NCBI RefSeq assembly: GCF_000238295.3
Contig: NZ_AHCD03000037.1
Coordinates: 1 to 64,000 of the forward strand
DNA: 64,000 nucleotides
Direction: 5' to 3'
From: Pseudoalteromonas rubra
GTDB taxonomy: Bacteria; Pseudomonadota; Gammaproteobacteria; Enterobacterales; Alteromonadaceae
Each line of letters starts with the position of its first letter. Position 1 is the stretch's first letter. A model generated the notes under the pieces. That model did not search any database and had not been told where the DNA came from. It worked only from the letters and a program-made list of their open reading frames with translations. A program made the translations under genes and the position numbers. Positions 45,400 to 55,916 of the stretch are shown here, piece by piece.

Positions 45400-48300
45400 G
45401 CGCGTCGCTCCTGAATCCGCTGAGATTGTGCTGAGGACAGCACCTGATTGAAGCGGGCTGCAATGCAATCCAGATCTCGTTCATCGGTCATGATTTCGTC
45501 ATGGGCGCTGAGCAAGTCAATGTACTCAGCCTGGGGCAGCAAGGCCGCAAAGCCATTGTCGGGTAATGCAAAGGTGGCTTTGTAAACCATCGCGACATCA
45601 AACACTGGTTCGAACAGGCCTAACGCTTCTGTTGGCATTGCTTCATCATTAACCCGATCGGCGGTAAAAAAGCTCACCGGGTAGGCATAAGAGTCGGCAG
45701 TACGGAAGTGACGTACAAAGTCCACAAAAGCACGACCGATTGGCCAGGTTTCCAGGCTTGGGTCGCTGTCCTGTACGCGTTGCTCTGCGTCGGCCAGTTG
45801 GGTTGCGCTCAGTTGCGGCAGGATGGGGTCAATCAGGAAGCTGTGCGCTACTTCATGACCCATAGATTCCAGATGTCTGGCAACTTCAAGGCTTAGGGCT
45901 GCGCCTTCGCAGAAACCACCCAGGTAGTAGGGTCCCTCGCTTTGATGCGCAACAATGCGCTCGGCATAATAACGCACCAGGCTCAGTTGGTTGAGGTGGC
46001 GACCGGTGAATATTTTCACGTTCTCCAGCGCATGTACCTCAAACTGTGTGCTTAATTTTTCCACCAGGGGATTAAAGCTATCTGCACTGGCCGCTGCGGG
46101 GAACAGATGCACCATGGCCGCATCCGCTATTTCTGCGGGGCGGATTAGTCCGGGTTCGAAATGTGGCAACGTTAACACAGCCTGTAGCGCCTCATCATCA
46201 CTCATGCCGTTGAACAGATCTCGATTTTGCTGCTCCAGCAGTGCCGCCTGGGTGCGAATGGTGTTGTGCTCTATCAAGAGTTTAGGCGTGAGCTGCCAAC
46301 CTTCTTTGCTTGCTGCACTGCAAAAGTGCAACAGTCGGATAGAGTCAGCGCCATAATGCATAACAGGTTGCGTGACACACATGCTGTCGATGCCCAGCAG
46401 GGATTGCCATAGTGCTAAGAGTTTTCTCTCTGTTGCGCTCTCAGGTTCTACCACGGTATCCGACACCCGTTGCGGCTCAGGTAATCGGCGCTTGTCGAGT
46501 TTACCGCTGGTGGTCAGTGGCAGTTGCTCGATGGCGCTTAAAGTATGTGGTTGCATATAATCGGGCAGCCGCTGATTGAGTGTATCACGCAGCGTATCAA
46601 GCTGAGTATTGATGTCACCAGTCTCTGCCAGCACCACATAGCCATCAAGCTGGCTGTGGCCTTGGTGCTTGCGTACCACTAAGGCGCAATTGCTAACTTC
46701 GGGGAGGGCATTAAGATGTTGTTCGATTTCTCCCAGTTCAACGCGGTGACCGCGGATCTTGACCTGCTCATCATTGCGGCCAAGATAAGCCAGCGTGCCA
46801 TCTGGTTGCCAGTAAACCAGATCTCCGCTTCGGTAATAAGACTGAGGTTGACCAAACACTTTGAGCGAGACGAATTTTTCAGCACTGAGTGCATCGCGAT
46901 TCAAATATCCCAGCGCGAGGCCCGCGCCGCCAATGTACAATTCGCCAGGACAGCCCGGCGGCAGCAGCTGACCATGTTGACCAATGACGGCAACGGCGCG
47001 GCCCTGAATGGGTTTGCCTATGGGAATGCGGGTATCCTGACCGGTGATCTCATGGCTGGTGGTGCAACTGGAGCATTCCGTCGGGCCATAGAGGTTATAA
47101 AAGTGTTTGGGCGCATACTCTGAATTGACCAGCTGATTGACCAGCTCCGGGGTTAGCGCTTCTCCGCCCGATAGCAGATGTTCCAAAGTGGCAAACAGTG
47201 TTGGGTCTTGCTGGTATAAGGTGTCGAATAATGCCCGGGTCAGGAACAAGGTTGAGATCTGCTCCTCACACAACATCTTTTTGAACTCAGTGATCTGACT
47301 GAGTAAGTCGCTGTAACCACAATAGAGGGTTGCACCATTGAGTAAACACATCCAGGTCTCAATGGTCGTGGCATCAAAAGCGGGATTGGCCAGCTGCATC
47401 ATGCGTGATTGAGGCGTGATGTTGATGTACTGACAATCAGCCGTGAAAGACGTGCAGCCATAATGCGTCAGTAAGGCGCCTTTTGGTTTGCCGGTGGTCC
47501 CTGAGGTATAGATGATATTGGCTGGGCTGTGTGGGGTCGTTTCACACTGTACGGGCTCGGTACTCAAAGATGTATTACCCAGGATGTCGTCGACATTAAG
47601 CAACGGCAGTTGCACAGAGTCAGCCAGGATCCCGGCTTCTTCGATTAAACTGTTTTGCGTCAGTAACAGCTCTGCCTGACTGTCTTCAAGCTGATAGGCT
47701 CGTCGTGGCAGAGGATCTTTGTAGGGCAAAGTGGTATATGCCGCGCCAGCTTTAAGGGTCGCCAGCATGGCGATGACTAACGGAGCGTTGCAGGGTAAAT
47801 GCAGTGCAACAACCTGGACACCCGGGGAAAATGCTTGTATCTGGGCTGCCAGACGATTGGTTTCCTGGTCTAGCTGCTGATAGGTCCAGTGTCGTTCGGC
47901 GCTGCGCAGGGCGATGTGTTGCGGGTATTTGGCAGCAATGTGCGCAAATCGTTCAGTGATAGTCAGCGGAGTCGGGAAGGCATCTGACAGACCACTGAGC
48001 TGGTGTTGCACATCTAAATCCGACTGGCTGAGTAGCGGTAAGCTAAATAGCGCATCGCGTTCTGCCTCCATACTCTGTGCATAGGCCGTTAAGACCTGGG
48101 TATAGAGTGTGGCGATACGCTGGGCGTGCTCTTCACTGTACAGTGCGCTGGCATAGTTGAGGTTGACCTGAGCCTGCTCAGGGGCCAGTTCCAGATGCAT
48201 AGTCAGGTCAAACTTAGCGGTTACATGCGCATCTGTGTCGGTCAAATGCTGTTGCCACAACGCATGTTCAGTGGCGTGCTGAAACTGACTGGAGGTAAAC

Positions 48301-49517
48301 ATGGTCTGAAACACCGGGTGACGACTGGTGTCCATGGTCACATCCAGTGCAGATTTAATTTCCTCAAAAGGTAAATCCTGATGCGCCTTTGCTTCATTCA
48401 CCTGACGTTGTACCAGCGCCAGCCAGTCGGCCAGCGTGTGGCTCAGTTCAGTCTGAAGGCGGATTGGCAAAGAGTTTACAAAGTAACCCAGGATCTGCTG
48501 ACAAGCCTGATTAGGGCGGTTATCGCTGGGTAATCCTATGGTCAGATCCTGCTGGCCGCTATATAAGCTCAGAGTGTGGAACCAGGCTGCCAGCCCCAGC
48601 GTATTGGTGCTGATCTTGTGACGTTTTGCCAGAGCCTGAAGCTGTTCGCTGCTACCATCAGGCAGGGTCAGCGTGGCATTTGCGCCGCTGTGGTCAAACA
48701 CTTTGGGTCTGGTGTGGGCGCAGGGCAAATGCAAGGCCGAATGGGCATCAAGTTGGCTTAGCCAGTAGTCTTTCAGTGTCGCAATACGCTGTGCACTGAG
48801 ACGTTGTGCCTGCCAGTGAGCGTAATCATTAAACTGTAATGCGGGGGCAAGCGTTGTATCCTGATAACTGGCCTGCAGCTCAGTTAAGAACACACCCAAA
48901 GACCAGCCGTCAAAGGCAATGTGGTGCCACAATAGATAAAGATAATTGTGTGATTCTGTGCTCAGCCAGGTGGCACGAAACGGGCGTTCCTCGCTCAGTG
49001 CAAAAGGCCGGGTAAATAGTTGCTGACAGGTTTCATCCAGCGTGACCTCATCGCAGGCTAGCTGTGGCAGTACAAAAGGAGTATCGACCCGCTGTTGCTG
49101 TATCTGACCCTGTGCATTGGAGACAAAGCAGACACTGAGCGCACTGTGTCGTTGACACAGACGCTGTAATGCTTGCTCCATCGCGTCTCTGTCGCAGTCT
49201 TTGGCGAGCTTCAGTAAACAGGGAATATGATAGGTATGAGTCTGCTCGCTGATTTGCTGAGAAAACATCATTTGTGTCTGTCCCAGCGTCAGCGGCGCAG
49301 CGTTGCTTTCGGCTGCAAAGATCTGTGTTTGCTCAAAGCATAGTCTGCTGCTGATGTTATGGCGTTGCAAATAGTCCAGCAGCTGAGTTTTATGAGCACG
49401 GATTGTCGCTACTATGTCCGACTGGCTTACATCACTCTGGCTGGCAAGTTTTAGCTTGCCCTGGTCTTGCCAGACGCTGATCTGTTGGCTTTTCAGGGTG
49501 TACATTAACTGGTGCAT
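45396..49517 (-). CDS. NRPS 3: docking-C-A-T-TE, final module
   Basis: 1373 residues. Residues 1-50 are a TubC-like docking domain. C domain to about 490 with H-H-I-A-F-D-G (about 197); A domain about 520-1010 with Y-T-S-G-T-T-G-K-P-K-G; T domain with Y-G-A-D-S (about 1058); thioesterase about 1125-1370. The ten-residue pocket code, aligned by eye to GrsA, is D-A-I-F-L-G-L-S-C-K, which I cannot assign beyond hydrophobic. The thioesterase elbow is G-G-F-C-E-G (Cys about 1203) with an Asp near 1229 and His near 1339: a Cys-Asp-His triad. I chose the ATG at 49517: AGG lies six bases before it and the start aligns with that of NRPS 2. Confidence 0.93.
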   Translation of the reverse strand: MHQLMYTLKSQQISVWQDQGKLKLASQSDVSQSDIVATIRAHKTQLLDYLQRHNISSRLCFEQTQIFAAESNAAPLTLGQTQMMFSQQISEQTHTYHIPCLLKLAKDCDRDAMEQALQRLCQRHSALSVCFVSNAQGQIQQQRVDTPFVLPQLACDEVTLDETCQQLFTRPFALSEERPFRATWLSTESHNYLYLLWHHIAFDGWSLGVFLTELQASYQDTTLAPALQFNDYAHWQAQRLSAQRIATLKDYWLSQLDAHSALHLPCAHTRPKVFDHSGANATLTLPDGSSEQLQALAKRHKISTNTLGLAAWFHTLSLYSGQQDLTIGLPSDNRPNQACQQILGYFVNSLPIRLQTELSHTLADWLALVQRQVNEAKAHQDLPFEEIKSALDVTMDTSRHPVFQTMFTSSQFQHATEHALWQQHLTDTDAHVTAKFDLTMHLELAPEQAQVNLNYASALYSEEHAQRIATLYTQVLTAYAQSMEAERDALFSLPLLSQSDLDVQHQLSGLSDAFPTPLTITERFAHIAAKYPQHIALRSAERHWTYQQLDQETNRLAAQIQAFSPGVQVVALHLPCNAPLVIAMLATLKAGAAYTTLPYKDPLPRRAYQLEDSQAELLLTQNSLIEEAGILADSVQLPLLNVDDILGNTSLSTEPVQCETTPHSPANIIYTSGTTGKPKGALLTHYGCTSFTADCQYINITPQSRMMQLANPAFDATTIETWMCLLNGATLYCGYSDLLSQITEFKKMLCEEQISTLFLTRALFDTLYQQDPTLFATLEHLLSGGEALTPELVNQLVNSEYAPKHFYNLYGPTECSSCTTSHEITGQDTRIPIGKPIQGRAVAVIGQHGQLLPPGCPGELYIGGAGLALGYLNRDALSAEKFVSLKVFGQPQSYYRSGDLVYWQPDGTLAYLGRNDEQVKIRGHRVELGEIEQHLNALPEVSNCALVVRKHQGHSQLDGYVVLAETGDINTQLDTLRDTLNQRLPDYMQPHTLSAIEQLPLTTSGKLDKRRLPEPQRVSDTVVEPESATERKLLALWQSLLGIDSMCVTQPVMHYGADSIRLLHFCSAASKEGWQLTPKLLIEHNTIRTQAALLEQQNRDLFNGMSDDEALQAVLTLPHFEPGLIRPAEIADAAMVHLFPAAASADSFNPLVEKLSTQFEVHALENVKIFTGRHLNQLSLVRYYAERIVAHQSEGPYYLGGFCEGAALSLEVARHLESMGHEVAHSFLIDPILPQLSATQLADAEQRVQDSDPSLETWPIGRAFVDFVRHFRTADSYAYPVSFFTADRVNDEAMPTEALGLFEPVFDVAMVYKATFALPDNGFAALLPQAEYIDLLSAHDEIMTDERDLDCIAARFNQVLSSAQSQRIQERRA

Positions 49518-49528
49518 GGAGAACCTCA

Positions 49529-52500
49529 TTATAATTCCATTTCAAATTCGGCGTCAGGGATGGCTTGTTCAGCCAGCAGCCGATCTACGGCGGCGGCAAA
49601 TTCGGCCAGCACCGGATGCGTCAGTAGGGTGGCCAGTTCAATACTGACCACAAATGCTTTTTCGCACTCGGCGATTAACCGGGCGGCTTGTACGGAAGAG
49701 CCACCCAGCTCGAAAAAGTCATGATTGATATTCAGCTCAGACACGCCGAGCAGTCGCTGGCAGAGTTCGAGCACGGTTTGCTCTGTTGGGGTTTGTGGTG
49801 CCCGTTGTTCAACCTGAAGCTGATTCAGTTCAGGTTGTGGTAGTTGTTTTAGGTCCAGCTTGCCATTTAAGGTCAGCGGAAAGTGACTCACAAACAGCAG
49901 GTGTTTTGGTCGCATATAAGGGGGCAACTGTGCGTTCAGCCAGTTGAGCAAGGTGCGAGGCTGTGACTCTGCCACTTGTACGGTGTCGTCCTGATTCAAC
50001 ACACAGTATGCGATCAGTTGTTGTGCATGGCCTTGCACCTGACACACGACGGCCTGAGCTATATCGGGATGCGCCAGTAGTTTTGCTTCAATCTCGCCCG
50101 GCTCTATGCGGTAGCCATTAATTTCCAGCTGCTGATCGGTACGTGCCACAAACTGCAGGGTGTCTTTGTCGACTCGGCGCACTAAGTCACCGGTCCGATA
50201 TACCTGCTCATGGAGGCGTTGTGAGTCGTGGTGCAGTGTGAGTTCGAAGAAGTGCGCTGCTGTTTTATCGGCATTTTGCCAATAACCCAGTCCGGTACTA
50301 CTCCCTGCACTGTGTAGCTCGCCGCAGCCACCTGGTGGCACAGGTCGCTGATATTTATCCAGTACATACAAGCGGCTATTGCGAATAGCACGTCCTATGG
50401 TGACAGGCTGCTGCGGGAGCACCTCAGCCTGGCTGATACAGACACTGGTTTCACTGAGCCCATATTCGTTGTACAAGGTTTTTGCCAGCGGTATGTGCAC
50501 CGGATTCAGTGGCGCACCGCCGACAAACAGCACGTCTAACTCGCACGCCGCCAGTAGATCCGGAAACTGATTGACCAGAACGGTGGGCACGAACGCGACA
50601 TCGACCTGCTGACGACGCAAGAAATCACATAATCTGGGCACGTCACGACGGATGGCCTCAGGCATGATCTCCAGTCGTGCGCCCGCAGCGAGCGCAGGAA
50701 ATATCTCTATGATGGACGCGTCGAACACATATTCCGCATACTGACTGGCAATTACCTGACGTGACCGGCCAATTAATCGGTGGCTGTACATCATGTGTTC
50801 TGAGAGGTTGATAAGGCCACGGTGGCTGAGCATGGCCCCTTTGGGTGTACCAGTGGTACCTGAGGTATAAATGAGATAAGCGAGGCGATCTGCGCTGTGG
50901 TTAAAGTCGATACAATAAGAGTCGGATTGCGTTTCTGGCCAGTCACGCCAGTGATACAGCAAAGTGGGCACCGTTGACCAGCTCAGTGCATCATCACTGA
51001 GTAGCAGCGCACACTGTGCCTGCTGCAACAGGGTTTCGCGCCGGGATTGCGGGTGGTTAGGCGACAGCGCAACGAATGCTGCACCGGCCTTGAGTGTGGC
51101 CAGCATGGCGATGATCATGTCGCAGCCTTTGTGAAAGTGCAGCGCGACATGGGCGGGCTCAGCACCCGGTGTACCCAGACGTTGATGCAATGTGGCGGCC
51201 AGTTGTGACGACAAGCTATCCAGCTCAGCATAACTCAGTTGCTGGTCTTCAAATGACAGGGCGATGTTGTGTGGTGCACGTTGGCAGGCTTGTGCAAAGC
51301 AGGCTAACCAGTTTGTCTGTGATTCACTGTACTGCTGAGCCTGTTGGGCCACGAGTGCCTGAAACTGTATGTCACTCAGCAGTGGACAGTCGCGCACTGC
51401 GCGTTCAGGTGCACTCACCAGGTTCTCTAACAGCACCTGGTAGAATGCCAGGAATTGCTCGCAACGAGTGGCATCAAAGCGGGTCGTGGCATAGGTGAAC
51501 TGCCCTTGCAGCTGAGTGCCGTCGTCTTTAAAGACCATATTCCATTCAAACTTGGCCGGGGTATAGGCGTAATCCTCTGGGTTTTCCTGGATCACTTCAA
51601 AGCCGTTAAATGCCTGATCCATTGGGTTGAACTGGTCCAGAGTGAAGAACAGCTGGAAGAGCGGCGATAAACCACTTTGTCGCTCCACGTTCAGTGCGTC
51701 TGCCAGCACATCCGCTGATACCCCCTGATGGCTTTTGGCTTCATGAACCTGTCCCTGCACTTGTGTCATGAGTGCGGTAAAGCTGAGTGTGCTGTCTAAG
51801 CGCAGAGGCAGCGCCAGGGTGTTAACAAAGTAGCCCATCAACTCGTGACTATCCGGATGGGCGCGGTTGTCACTGGGAGTGCCGATCACGATGTCATCCC
51901 GGTCAGCCCAGAAACACGCGGCGAGCTGAAAACTGCTAAGCAGCGTCGCATACAGACTCACCCCCTGCTGTTGTGCCAGAGTGCGCAATGACTGGGTCAG
52001 GGTATCGGGTAATGTGAAGGTCAGCGCCCGGCCTTGCGGATCATAGCTGGCACTGCGGCTAAAGTCGCTTTCCCAGGGAGTCAGGTCTATACCGGCAAAC
52101 GCCTGCTGCCAGTAAGCCAGCTCAGTGCTGTCATCTTGTTGGCTGCGCCAGTACGCGTAGTCCCGGTAGGTCAGCGCAGGAGGCGTGATAACTTTGCCGG
52201 CCATTTGCTGATCCAGTTCATGAATAAAGCGCTCGACTGACCAGCCGTCAAAGGCAATATGATGAAACACCAGCAGCAGTCTGTAGCTTGGCAAAGGGCC
52301 TACGCGTAATTGTGCCACTTTCACCGGGGCTGAGGTGTCCAGTGCAAACGGCGCATTGACAAATTCCTGTAATCCTCTGTCATTATTGCCACTCACTGCC
52401 AATACCTGACAAGGTATGGGATAGCGAGTCTGACTGATATACCAATGACCCTGATCATCCTGTTCGTAGCCTTGCTGTAACACCAAATGTCGGCTGATCA

Positions 52501-55500
52501 CCTGTTGCACCCCCTCCATCAGGGCCTGTTGATGCGCGAGGGAATCGCAGCCCAGCATGAGTGGTATATGATAGGCACCGGCGGTGGTGGCAAGGCGTTC
52601 ACTCAGCAGCATGGCCTGTTGTTGCGGGGTGACGGCGACGCGCGTAGCAGGATCTGTGAGCACGGGGATTGGCGCAATGTGATGCTGAGAATCCAGGTTG
52701 GCCAGCAGCGCAGCGGGTGTCTTATGAGTAAACAGTGCTTTGAGTGTGACTGCCAGTGATAAGGTACGCTGCATTTTGGCAACCAGTGTCATCGCACTGA
52801 GTGAATTGCCCCCCAGAGCAAAAAAGCTGTCATACATGCCCACCTGTTCAACCCCCAGATGCTCAGCCCACAGTGCACACAGATCTTTTTCCAGCGGGCT
52901 TTGCGGCGCTACATAAGTGGTACTGATGCTGATGTCCAGTGGTGTGAGGGCACGGGCATCGACTTTGCCAGAGGGCAGCAGTGGTAAGGTCGCACTACAT
53001 TGTATTGCCGCCGGGTGCATATAGTCTGGCAGGCGCTCACTTAGCCAGGGTAATAACTGCTCGAGCGTTAGGGTGCTGTTGGTGCCGAGATACGCAACCA
53101 ATGCTGGTCCCTGAGCCAGTGTTTGTACTTTCACACAGGCTTGTTCAATGTCGCCATGTTTTAGCAGCACAGCTTCAATTTCGTTGAGCTCGATACGATA
53201 GCCGCGGAGTTTGACCTGCGCATCATTGCGGCCCATAAATTCGAGGTTGCCACAGGGCAGACGACGTGCCATATCACCAGTGCGGTAGGCACGCCCGGCC
53301 GCGGTGGTGATAAAACGTGCTTCGGTTTGTTCTGGCAGATTGAGATAGCCGCGGGCAATACTGTGGCCGGAAATGAGTATCTCACCGGGACAGCCTACTG
53401 GCAGGGCACTTAAGGTGTCATCGACGATGTCGATGGTGACATGGCCGAGGGGCTTACCAATGGCCTTAAGGTTTTGCTGTTGGGCAAACTGGGTATGCAC
53501 CGTTGCTGTCACCGTGGCTTCTGTGGGGCCATACTCGCTGAACAAGCGCTGCTGCCAGGTATCGATCAGACTTTGACTACAAGATTCTCCACCAAAAACC
53601 ACACGCCGGATGGCGCTGGCTTTACCGCAGTGACCTATGGTCTGCAAATGCGATGGCGACGCCACCAGGTGGGTGACTTCCCGGTCGAGAATTTCTTCTC
53701 GCATTGCCAGCGGGTCGTTGCAGCTGCGCTCGCTGGGGATGACCAGGCAGGCGCCATTGAGCAGGGTCATAAACAGGGGTTCGACCGAGGCATCAAAAAA
53801 GTAAGGCGGTAACCAATAGGTCCGCTCGTCAGCGTCGAACTGATAGACCTCTGAGATACTATGTACCAGCGCGTCAACATGGCCATGCTCGACCATAACG
53901 CCCTTGGGTTGTCCGGTACTACCCGAAGTATAAATGACATAGGCGAGTTGCTCAGCACAGCGGTGCGGTAACGCATCATCCGCCGGGCCTGTTAGTAAGG
54001 CCTCTGTTGTGACCACAGGCAGGGCACTCGGCTGCGCCAATTGCTGTGCTTGTGTGGCCAGGTGGGGAAGTGTCAGTAGCAACACCGCGCCACTGTCATC
54101 GAGAATAAACTGATTACGGCTACTGGCCTGGGTTGGGCTAAGGGGCACATACGCTGCGCCAGCAGCGAGAGTGGCTAAAATAGCTGTGACCATCTGTGGG
54201 CCACGGACAAACATCAGCGCCACTTTGGGGTCGTCATGGTGGGCAATCTGAGCGCGCAGATGAGTGGCCAGAGTCCTGACTTCCCGGGCCAGCGCACGAT
54301 AGCTCACAGAGTGTTCCTGATAGATGAGAGCGGTGGCATCCGGGGTCTTGTCGGCTTGCTCGATAAAGCGCCCATACAGGTGTTCATACTCAGGCTTGTC
54401 AGCACTCAATGGGTTGCTTATGGATTGGGCCTCAGGCACATAAGTGTGCGATTGCAAAGGCTGGTAGGGCGCGGCCACACAAGACTCAAGCAAGTGAATA
54501 AAGGTCTGACGAAAGGCATCAATGTAAGCCGGGCTGAAGCGGTTTGGGTTGTAATCAATCTGACCTGAGATAGTCTCTTCGCTGTCATCCAGTGCCAGCA
54601 GCAAATCAACCTTAATCGGCTGATACAATTCTTCATCACTGAGTAACGGGCTGAGCGCAAAGGGTAATGACAGCGCGGGGTCAAGCTGGCTGGCCAGCTT
54701 TTGCACACTGAACATGATTTGCAGCGCACTTTGCTCACGGTCATCCTGAGCAAAATACTGAACCACTTCGTCAAATGGCAGATCCTGATGTTGCTTGGCC
54801 TGATGCAGGTTGTCTTTCACCTGTGTGACCAGCTGCGCGAAGCTGGCTTGTTTATCCAGTTGCGCTCGCAAGGCCAGGGTGTTGACAAAAAAACCAATAA
54901 TATCCTGCGTCTGCGGATGATCCCGGTTATCAGAGGGGACACCAAGCAGCACATCATTCTGGTTGGTGAAGAGCATCAAGGTATAATAGTAGGCACTGAG
55001 CAACACACTAAATGGTGTTGCACCGAGGTTGCTGGCCAGCTGACGGATCTGCGTGCCAAGTGGAGTGGGCAGAGTGAAATACACATTGCTACCGCGTGTC
55101 AGTGGTGTACTTAGCGGCTCGCTCAGCGTCTTTGGCAGCCGGGTTGGCAGCGCGCCTTGTAAGTAAGTCTGCCAGTACTCATGGGCTTTCTGCTGGTCCA
55201 GATCTTGGTGCCAGGCTGCGTAATCAAAGTACGATAACGGCGATGTTTGTTGTGCCGCCCACAAGGGATCACCCAGGGCCTGGCCCAGCTGGGCAAAAAA
55301 CAGCTGCATTGACCAGCCGTCAAAGGCCATGTGATGCCATAAAAACAGTGTGTAGGTGGTTGATGCACAATGATAATGCACCACTCGCATGGGAGCGTCC
55401 TGAGTTAGGTCAAAGGGGGTCAGCACCTGAGCTTTCACCTCAGCTTTGAGTGTCTGGTGATCTGCGCACTCATGCTGCTCTGAACGCCATATCGTGCTAC

Positions 55501-55915
55501 GAGGCTGGCAATAGAGCTGGTCGTCATGCTCGACAATCTGGCTGTTTAAGATCGGATGACGCACCGTCAGGGATTGAATCGCGTTATCCAGTGCTGCAAT
55601 ATCAACGGGATGGGTGTGCTCAACCAGCATCGGAATATGATAGGCACAGCGCTGAGGCTGCATTCGGTCAACAAATAACAGCCTTGCCTGGGCATTTGAT
55701 AATGAAGACAGCTGCAACACAGACCAGCTTAAAAAGGCCTGCTCCGAGTGTATCTGATGCTCTTCAAGCAAAGCCAGTAAGCATGGCTTGTTGGCTTTTA
55801 ACTCGGCAATCAATTCTGCTGCGACGGTTTCCTCATATCCCAGTGCCAGCGAATTGTTGTCACCCAGCCAGACCCGCAGGCCTTGCGCATGTAGTTTTTG
55901 AACAAAAGATAACAT
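49529..55915 (-). CDS. NRPS 2: docking-C-A-T-C-A-T, modules 3 and 4
   Basis: 2128 residues. A TubC-like docking domain (1-55, M-L-S-F-V-Q-K-L-H-A-Q-G-L-R-V-W-L), C (H-H-M-A-F-D-G about 193), A (about 510-1010), T (F-A-L-G-G-N-S about 1037), C (H-H-I-A-F-D-G about 1217), A (about 1560-2040), T (F-E-L-G-G-S-S about 2072). Pocket codes by eye: module 3 D-A-E-V-V-G-E-V-T-K, with two acidic positions that might favour a basic residue; module 4 D-A-I-F-F-G-E-V-C-K, probably hydrophobic. Module 4 has the unusual A5 motif Y-G-L-S-E-T. No E domain. It ends E-F-E-M-E-L, a likely docking tail for NRPS 3. The stop-start gaps to neighbours are minimal. Confidence 0.93.
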   Translation of the reverse strand: MLSFVQKLHAQGLRVWLGDNNSLALGYEETVAAELIAELKANKPCLLALLEEHQIHSEQAFLSWSVLQLSSLSNAQARLLFVDRMQPQRCAYHIPMLVEHTHPVDIAALDNAIQSLTVRHPILNSQIVEHDDQLYCQPRSTIWRSEQHECADHQTLKAEVKAQVLTPFDLTQDAPMRVVHYHCASTTYTLFLWHHMAFDGWSMQLFFAQLGQALGDPLWAAQQTSPLSYFDYAAWHQDLDQQKAHEYWQTYLQGALPTRLPKTLSEPLSTPLTRGSNVYFTLPTPLGTQIRQLASNLGATPFSVLLSAYYYTLMLFTNQNDVLLGVPSDNRDHPQTQDIIGFFVNTLALRAQLDKQASFAQLVTQVKDNLHQAKQHQDLPFDEVVQYFAQDDREQSALQIMFSVQKLASQLDPALSLPFALSPLLSDEELYQPIKVDLLLALDDSEETISGQIDYNPNRFSPAYIDAFRQTFIHLLESCVAAPYQPLQSHTYVPEAQSISNPLSADKPEYEHLYGRFIEQADKTPDATALIYQEHSVSYRALAREVRTLATHLRAQIAHHDDPKVALMFVRGPQMVTAILATLAAGAAYVPLSPTQASSRNQFILDDSGAVLLLTLPHLATQAQQLAQPSALPVVTTEALLTGPADDALPHRCAEQLAYVIYTSGSTGQPKGVMVEHGHVDALVHSISEVYQFDADERTYWLPPYFFDASVEPLFMTLLNGACLVIPSERSCNDPLAMREEILDREVTHLVASPSHLQTIGHCGKASAIRRVVFGGESCSQSLIDTWQQRLFSEYGPTEATVTATVHTQFAQQQNLKAIGKPLGHVTIDIVDDTLSALPVGCPGEILISGHSIARGYLNLPEQTEARFITTAAGRAYRTGDMARRLPCGNLEFMGRNDAQVKLRGYRIELNEIEAVLLKHGDIEQACVKVQTLAQGPALVAYLGTNSTLTLEQLLPWLSERLPDYMHPAAIQCSATLPLLPSGKVDARALTPLDISISTTYVAPQSPLEKDLCALWAEHLGVEQVGMYDSFFALGGNSLSAMTLVAKMQRTLSLAVTLKALFTHKTPAALLANLDSQHHIAPIPVLTDPATRVAVTPQQQAMLLSERLATTAGAYHIPLMLGCDSLAHQQALMEGVQQVISRHLVLQQGYEQDDQGHWYISQTRYPIPCQVLAVSGNNDRGLQEFVNAPFALDTSAPVKVAQLRVGPLPSYRLLLVFHHIAFDGWSVERFIHELDQQMAGKVITPPALTYRDYAYWRSQQDDSTELAYWQQAFAGIDLTPWESDFSRSASYDPQGRALTFTLPDTLTQSLRTLAQQQGVSLYATLLSSFQLAACFWADRDDIVIGTPSDNRAHPDSHELMGYFVNTLALPLRLDSTLSFTALMTQVQGQVHEAKSHQGVSADVLADALNVERQSGLSPLFQLFFTLDQFNPMDQAFNGFEVIQENPEDYAYTPAKFEWNMVFKDDGTQLQGQFTYATTRFDATRCEQFLAFYQVLLENLVSAPERAVRDCPLLSDIQFQALVAQQAQQYSESQTNWLACFAQACQRAPHNIALSFEDQQLSYAELDSLSSQLAATLHQRLGTPGAEPAHVALHFHKGCDMIIAMLATLKAGAAFVALSPNHPQSRRETLLQQAQCALLLSDDALSWSTVPTLLYHWRDWPETQSDSYCIDFNHSADRLAYLIYTSGTTGTPKGAMLSHRGLINLSEHMMYSHRLIGRSRQVIASQYAEYVFDASIIEIFPALAAGARLEIMPEAIRRDVPRLCDFLRRQQVDVAFVPTVLVNQFPDLLAACELDVLFVGGAPLNPVHIPLAKTLYNEYGLSETSVCISQAEVLPQQPVTIGRAIRNSRLYVLDKYQRPVPPGGCGELHSAGSSTGLGYWQNADKTAAHFFELTLHHDSQRLHEQVYRTGDLVRRVDKDTLQFVARTDQQLEINGYRIEPGEIEAKLLAHPDIAQAVVCQVQGHAQQLIAYCVLNQDDTVQVAESQPRTLLNWLNAQLPPYMRPKHLLFVSHFPLTLNGKLDLKQLPQPELNQLQVEQRAPQTPTEQTVLELCQRLLGVSELNINHDFFELGGSSVQAARLIAECEKAFVVSIELATLLTHPVLAEFAAAVDRLLAEQAIPDAEFEMEL

Positions 55916-55916
55916 A

